A stretch of DNA of 32,139 bases from Pelagophyceae sp. CCMP2097 (lineage: Eukaryota; Sar; Pelagophyceae). Both the position numbers and the translations under genes were made by a program. The stretch lies in assembly GCA_026770575.1 (NCBI GenBank), contig MU657203.1:209729-241867 (forward strand), written 5' to 3'. The notes under the pieces were generated by a model. That model was not told the DNA's origin, searched no databases, and was given only the letters and a program-made list of their open reading frames with translations. This document shows, piece by piece, positions 27,976 through 32,139 of this stretch. The number at the start of each line of letters is the position of its first letter. Within the stretch, counting starts at the first letter, position 1.

Positions 27976-28416
27976 CGTTGCGGTATATATACCGGGCCCC
28001 ACAATCACCTCCAAGGATAATGATCCGGTAAATCCCCTTTTGCCCCCAGCGGGCCATCGCGGGTTAATGGGCCCACGTACACAATCACTTGCGGATGGTC
28101 TCGGGTTCGATTCCCGCAGGGGGCACTCGATTTTGGCGAGTGTTACCCTGGTAAGCCTCCACTCCCCAGCTGCCAAGTGTCCAACACACGCAGTAAGCCC
28201 GCCCCGCGGCAACAGGTTCAAGACCTGCAGTAAGGCCGCCAACGGAGCCGGACCAAGGCCCGGTGCATTATCGTATTTTGTCTTTCTCCACGCTAAAACC
28301 TCCCGTTCCTACGGTATGCGTGTGGGGGAGCGTTGCGGTATATATACCGGGCCCCACAATCACCTCCAAGGATAATGATCCGGTGAATCCCCTTTTGCCT
28401 CCAGCGGGTCGTTACG
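27976..28416 (+). mobile_element. Miniature LTR retrotransposon (TRIM-like), element 1
   Basis: A 441-bp element with 86-bp direct terminal repeats (27976-28061 and 28331-28416). The LTR starts CGTTGCGGTATATATACC, so a TATA-like palindrome lies near its start, and it ends ACG or GCG. A purine run, GTGGGGGAG, sits immediately before the 3' LTR, as a polypurine tract should. The 5-bp target duplication GCTGC flanks it (27971-27975, 28417-28421). The 269-bp interior has no protein gene. It carries a Pol III B-box-like sequence (CGGGTTCGATTCCCG at about 28105) and a possible primer site TGGGCCCACG at 28067. It would depend on proteins from another element. Confidence 0.8.
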
Positions 28417-28461
28417 GCTGCGGTCGTGTTCATACTGCAACTCCTCGATGAACCAATCCTC

Positions 28462-28656
28462 TTAGTCGTCCCACTCCGCCTCTTGCCTGAGGTCGTCCTC
28501 GTACTCAAAGAGCGCTTGCTCACCCTCGACGTCGACGCCCTCGACGTCGACGCCGGCGCTGATCAAGGCATCGTGCGCGTCTGCGGCGGCCGCGGATTCC
28601 GCTTCCATGATCGCAGCGTGCGCGTCTTCGAGCGCGAGCAGAGTCCCGTTCTCCAT
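28462..28656 (-). CDS. Short acidic helical protein, hypothetical
   Basis: This 64-residue frame starts MENGTLLALEDAHAAIMEAE in a good context (GACACATGGAG) and ends DDLRQEAEWDD. It is rich in Ala, Glu and Asp, has a tandem VDVEGVDVEG, and its codon use is GC-rich like the confident genes. An internal GTGAGC could serve as a splice donor, so the true protein may differ. Upstream on minus the DNA turns AT-rich (28670-28850), possibly its promoter. It lies between two oppositely oriented LTR elements. No family is recognised. Confidence 0.4.
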   Translation of the reverse strand: MENGTLLALEDAHAAIMEAESAAAADAHDALISAGVDVEGVDVEGEQALFEYEDDLRQEAEWDD

Positions 28657-29001
28657 GTGTCTCGCCAGACTTTAAGAATGTTCAAATATCGAAAGTGAAA
28701 ATGTAGAAATTCATGCAAAGATTGAAAGTGAAAATATAAAAATTCGTGCTGAATGTTCGAAGGATGCAAAAAAACTGATATGGATAAAAAAAAAAGCCTC
28801 ACTAACTTTATTTTTTTTATTTTTTAAACAATTGAGACAACCATATAAAAACAATTATCAGTCGAGTCGAACCCGAACCAATGATAGTGAGTGGGTGATG
28901 ATTCCTTCACAGGCGTGCCATGGGTCGCTGTATCTTACTCAATTAGCGGTATTCAGAGTCAGGATCGAACATTAAATCGAAAGCTTTCAACAGTGATGGG
29001 C
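28657..29001. other. AT-rich spacer
   Basis: About 345 bp, strongly AT-rich from 28670 to 28860, with runs of A and T (AAAAAAAAAAGCC, TTTATTTTTTTTATTTTTTAAA). A sequence of about 20 bp (GTGAAAATGTAGAAATTCATGCAAAG / GTGAAAATATAAAAATTCGT) is loosely duplicated near 28697 and 28730. There is no gene other than the possible promoter of the adjacent minus-strand ORF. Confidence 0.5.
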
Positions 29002-29006
29002 ATCGT

Positions 29007-29447
29007 CGCGATGACCCGCTGGGGGCAAAAGGGGATTCACCGGATCATTATCCTTGGAGGTGATTGCGGGGCCCGGTATATATACCGCAACGCTCCCCCA
29101 CACGCATACCGTAGGAACGGGAGGTTTTAGCGTGGAGAAAGACAAAATACGATAATGCACCGGGCCTTGGTCCGGCTCCGTTGGCGGCCTTACTGCAGGT
29201 CTTGAACCTGTTGCCGCGGGGCGGGCTTACTGCGTGCCTTGGACACTTGGCAGCTGGGGAGTGGAGGCTTACCAGGGTAACACTCGCCAAAATCGAGTGC
29301 CCCCTGCGGGAATCGAACCCGAGACCATCCGCAAGTGATTGTGTACGTGGGCCCATTAACCCGCGATGGCCCGCTGGGGGCAAAAGGGGATTCACCGGAT
29401 CATTATCCTTGGAGGTGATTGTGGGGCCCGGTATATATACCGCAACG
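29007..29447 (-). mobile_element. Miniature LTR retrotransposon (TRIM-like), element 2
   Basis: Also 441 bp, in the opposite orientation, with LTRs at 29362-29447 (5') and 29007-29092 (3'). It is flanked by its own 5-bp duplication ATCGT (29002-29006, 29448-29452). The interior is nearly identical to element 1, which points to recent copies. Because the two duplications differ, this is a second insertion and not an inverted duplication of the first. Confidence 0.8.
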
Positions 29448-29599
29448 ATCGTAACAACAGATTGGTATAAGCGCACCGTCTTTGCAATCGGCGTTGATCA
29501 GACGTCGATAGATTGATGACGTAAGTTGATCTGTTCTTTGGTAAATAAGCACTTGTACATGGGGCCCTCTAGCCCAAAAGTTTCGGATTCGGACCATTA

Positions 29600-30327
29600 G
29601 AGAGCTTCAGCTCAAAGTGATACCCAATCGGGTTCATATCCTATCGTATCCATCGGACAAGATCAAACTCATATCCTATCGAACTAATCTGCATATTTTG
29701 GAGACGAGGACGTTGTCTTATGGAGGGGCCAAGGATATCGGTCAGTTCTCGTCGAAATGAGGCGCTGAATGGCCCTATCGACGCGCCTTGGTCCCGCAGG
29801 GCCGACCCTAACTTTGTTTCGCGTTATGGCTACCCCTTGGGTAGCAGCGACGTGGCATATCTACGTCGGAAGGCGCGTGAGGAGCATGCGTTCGGGCCCT
29901 TGCGGGACCCGCCACGCGCCGGCAACCGGCGGGAACTGCGCGCAGGCGTCCGCAACCAATCCGGCAGCGCCCGGAACCGGCCGCGACAGCGCATCGCGGG
30001 TGGGTACGAACTCGAACACAAGTACCCACAACGCCGATTCCGCTAGAGTCGACGCACCATGCGGAAAATCGACGGGCGTCTGCGCATGTGCTTGTTGACT
30101 GCGCGCCATCGATCCCGAGACGGGAGTCGGCTGGGGTGCCTCGGGGGTGCCCTCGGGCCAAATTCGCACCTAGGTGCGAATTTGATTTGGGACCGCGAAA
30201 TCAAACTCGTACGTGGCTCCGTTGGACTGAATGTTCAGACAAGCTCTATATATCAACGGGCTTTTAACGGGTTTTTAATTGATAGGGTATCACTTTCGAT
30301 AGGGTATCACTTTGAGCTGAAGCTCTC
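29600..30327. mobile_element. 728-bp element with 31-bp terminal inverted repeats and TA flanks
   Basis: The termini read GAGAGCTTCAGCTCAAAG on both ends in inverted orientation. They extend to 31 bp with one mismatch and are flanked by TA (29598-29599, 30328-29329 in mirror position 30328-30329). GATAGGGTATCACTTT is duplicated just inside the right end. The interior carries weak GC-rich frames on both strands (29720-30169) without a transposase signature, so it is probably non-autonomous or a captured fragment. The TA duplication points to Tc1/mariner-like movement. Confidence 0.75.
30159..30184. repeat. 26-bp perfect palindrome
   Basis: CAAATTCGCACCT followed by its exact reverse complement, with no spacer. 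It lies inside the 728-bp element. A dimeric protein site or a cruciform is conceivable, but nothing beyond symmetry supports either. Confidence 0.85.
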
Positions 30328-30555
30328 TATTCATTAGCCGAATTGATAGTAAGTAGGCTGCCATAACCGATCCGTTGAACGGATCTTTTTGTGGTGTGTA
30401 TTTACGAAAAGGTTGCCCCGGGTCTCCCCCGAAAAAGGGGGCTTTTTTGAATGCGTATGTTCCAAGTCCTTTCACCGGCAGGGTCTGCAAATCGAGCTTG
30501 TAAAGACTAAATATTGAATGCAAATACCAAAATTTTAAGCAAATACAGGGTTCAA

Positions 30556-31009
30556 CACTGTCGAATTTGCACAACAGAAATCGCCGAAGATAACTTCTTT
30601 TAGCGCGTGCGCTCTTGCCGCCCCCTCCAGTCGTATTAGTTGGCGCCTCGGAGACCAGCGCGCGAAGAAGAAACGTCTCAAACCGCGAAATTTTAGTAGC
30701 CTACTTTGGAGGCAAGGAATTGCCGGCCAATTTGGACATAACGTTCGGGCACAGTGCCCCTAACGTCTGTCTCAATTGGCCGGGAACTCATTGGCGCCTT
30801 CATCGACTTTTGATTTGGGCCCTAAGGTTTAGACTTGATTAACTACTAATTAAGAAGCTTTCGCAGAGTCTCGCCAAAATAAGACAGTTGACGAAAAAGC
30901 CAAACAAGCGCGCCCAGGGCGTCTCGCGGGAGTGGCCGGCGCAGCGCCAACCGCCTTCACGAGCCAAAAATAGTTAATAGATTTCCGGTGATAATCTAAT
31001 TCGACAGTG
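30556..31009. mobile_element. CACTG-ended MITE, copy 2
   Basis: A 454-bp relative of 23544-24001 in the same orientation, with the same 12-bp ends and flanked by CAA (30553-30555, 31010-31012), a 3-bp duplication as expected for CACTA elements. Its central hairpin pairs CCGGCCAATTTGGACA (30723-30738) with TGTCTCAATTGGCCGG (30768-30783). The sequence differs from copy 1, but the pairing is kept. Confidence 0.85.
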
Positions 31010-31078
31010 CAAAAAGCGGAACTTACCTCCCTCATTTAGTGCACGCGCCAGCGCCTGTACCACCCCCGGGACCCGCGT

Positions 31079-31151
31079 ACTGCGGTAGCGAAGTGCGGAT
31101 CGACGGTCACAGCCCGCGTCCCAAGATCGCTGCATCTTTCGCTACCGCAGT
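31079..31151. repeat. 14-bp inverted repeat ACTGCGGTAGCGAA
   Basis: ACTGCGGTAGCGAA (31079-31092) and TTCGCTACCGCAGT (31138-31151) are exact complements around a 45-base loop. A third partial copy (AACTGCGGTAGC) lies near 31230. It is a small foldback or a cluster of protein sites just upstream of the last gene. Confidence 0.6.
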
Positions 31152-31316
31152 TGGACAACCACTGCCTGAGCGGCCTTTGGTGCAAATTCGAGTCGGAAGA
31201 GCCTGTCAAGCTGCGCCCGTGACTGTTGAACTGCGGTAGCCAAAGGCGGGCCCTGGTTCCAAGCCCGTATATGTAGGTCCCGTGCGAGTACCGCGCTCTT
31301 TTAAGCGCTGTAGCCG

Positions 31317-32057
31317 ATGGAGCATCCGTTGGCGGTCTCTCGACTGCCCGCTCGGCCCCCGGTCGCGACTCTGCGCGCTGACGTCGTGGCCCTGCGCGCT
31401 GGAGAAGTCGTGGGCGAGGTGCTCGAGTCGGCCGACACCGTCAAAGCAGATGGCAAACCCTTTGGGGGGGGCGACGAACGCCTCAGGTCTGAGGTCGTGC
31501 GTTTGATCTCCGATGCCGACGAGGAGGCGCGTCGGTTTGTCAGCACGGCCTGCATCGCAGACTTTAACGAAATGGTGCGGCGCGCGATCGCCTCGAGCGA
31601 ATCGCTCCAGTGGAAATGTGCTGACAAGAGGCCATACAATCCCAAACGCCGCAAGGCGTGGGCTTGGTGCTTCAACTCGAAACGCGCCCTGGTGTCGCGA
31701 CGTCGGTCAAAATCCTGCGGCTGTGGTAGCAGCGCTCTTCACCAACCCGAATACGGCGAATGGCTGCCGCCGCCTGCTTCGTCTTGCAAAGAAATCGAGG
31801 CCGAGTTCGTCGAGGACTACGCTATAGCGGCGGCGCCGGCATCGCCACCCGCGGCCAGGAAGCGCGACCACGGCGTGCTCATCGAGGGCGTCGCCGACCA
31901 GCAGCGTGGAACGCCTTTGGATAGGCGGCCGGACTGTCGCGTCTCCCGACAGCGGGGCGCGTTGAGTGAAGACATCGAGGCCGAGATGGCGGAGCTGCCG
32001 CTCGGCGATTGCGGCACAGGCGCTCCGGACCTCTTTGATCAGCAGCCGCAGCGGTGA
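31317..32057 (+). CDS. Hypothetical protein (helical, charged N-terminal half)
   Basis: An uninterrupted 246-residue frame from an ATG in a purine-flanked context (GCCGATGGAG). Residues 20-110 are helical and charged, with coding-like composition (DERLRSEVVRLISDADEEAR, then IADFNEMVRRAIASSESLQW). The middle (about 115-150) is rich in Arg, Lys, Cys and Trp and may contain an intron. Acidic segments follow (CKEIEAEFVEDYA, EDIEAEMAELPLGD). The antisense frame 32099-31707 is also open and coding-like, which lowers confidence in the second half. I recognise no domain. Confidence 0.4.
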   Translation: MEHPLAVSRLPARPPVATLRADVVALRAGEVVGEVLESADTVKADGKPFGGGDERLRSEVVRLISDADEEARRFVSTACIADFNEMVRRAIASSESLQWKCADKRPYNPKRRKAWAWCFNSKRALVSRRRSKSCGCGSSALHQPEYGEWLPPPASSCKEIEAEFVEDYAIAAAPASPPAARKRDHGVLIEGVADQQRGTPLDRRPDCRVSRQRGALSEDIEAEMAELPLGDCGTGAPDLFDQQPQR

Positions 32058-32139
32058 GTCCGTGGACCGACGCATCCCGGTGTCCAATGTTTCCCGCATG
32101 CACAGGCTGAGTCGTCGCGTAGGTGTTAGGGTCGTAGGG

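Noticed and set aside
28041..28131. A functional tRNA gene
   Set aside because: The acceptor ends and B box match, but position 8 is not T, the anticodon arm does not form and the T-stem is offset by one base. It is part of a retroelement present twice.
27976..29447. A 440-bp inverted duplication forming a giant hairpin
   Set aside because: Each arm has its own, different 5-bp target duplication, so these are two independent insertions in opposite orientation.
31707..32099. Minus-strand gene at the right end
   Set aside because: The frame is open and somewhat coding-like, but it overlaps the plus-strand frame 31317-32057, whose first half has stronger protein character. I kept the plus frame at reduced confidence.

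Overview
The window looks like nuclear DNA of a GC-rich eukaryotic microalga. The genes are split by introns with GT-AG and apparently some GC-AG borders. The WD40 repeats and a TPR-SGNH protein fit a stramenopile, and a pelagophyte such as Aureococcus is my best guess (inference, about 60%). There is no operon structure, ribosome binding site, prophage or CRISPR array.

Left part (1-14.4 kb): two divergent genes. A WD40-repeat gene runs leftwards out of the window, and a large gene runs rightwards from 1727 to 14397. I reconstruct the large gene from about 13 mostly short exons whose reading phases agree at nearly every junction. It encodes an estimated 720-residue protein: N-terminal TPR helices, then a C-terminal SGNH-hydrolase-like domain with GDSH, GEIDC and DGTH motifs. 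Its five long introns hold most of the DNA. Four of them are packed with a degenerate minisatellite of about 12 bp and the fifth with an unrelated repeat; the short introns lack both. A 42-bp perfect inverted repeat lies at the 5' ends of the two genes and resembles an introner-type mobile intron.

Middle (14.4-18 kb): a TA-flanked MITE, then two tandem copies of a unit made of about 330 bp of unique sequence plus an array of self-complementary 18-bp repeats. The second array is about 1.35 kb. It abuts what looks like the last exon of a leftward gene.

Right part (18-32 kb): lower GC and dominated by dispersed repeats. These are a foldback family (seven copies), a permuted repeat, a 728-bp TIR element, two copies of a CACTG-ended MITE whose internal hairpin shows compensatory changes, and a miniature LTR retrotransposon family (two 441-bp elements and one solo LTR, with 5-bp target duplications). 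Three likely host genes are scattered here: a small cysteine-rich membrane protein (20006-20610, minus), a short acidic ORF between the two LTR elements, and a hypothetical gene at the right end.

All gene models are read by eye. Exon borders are inferred from phase, splice dinucleotides and protein continuity. No transcript evidence or database search was available.
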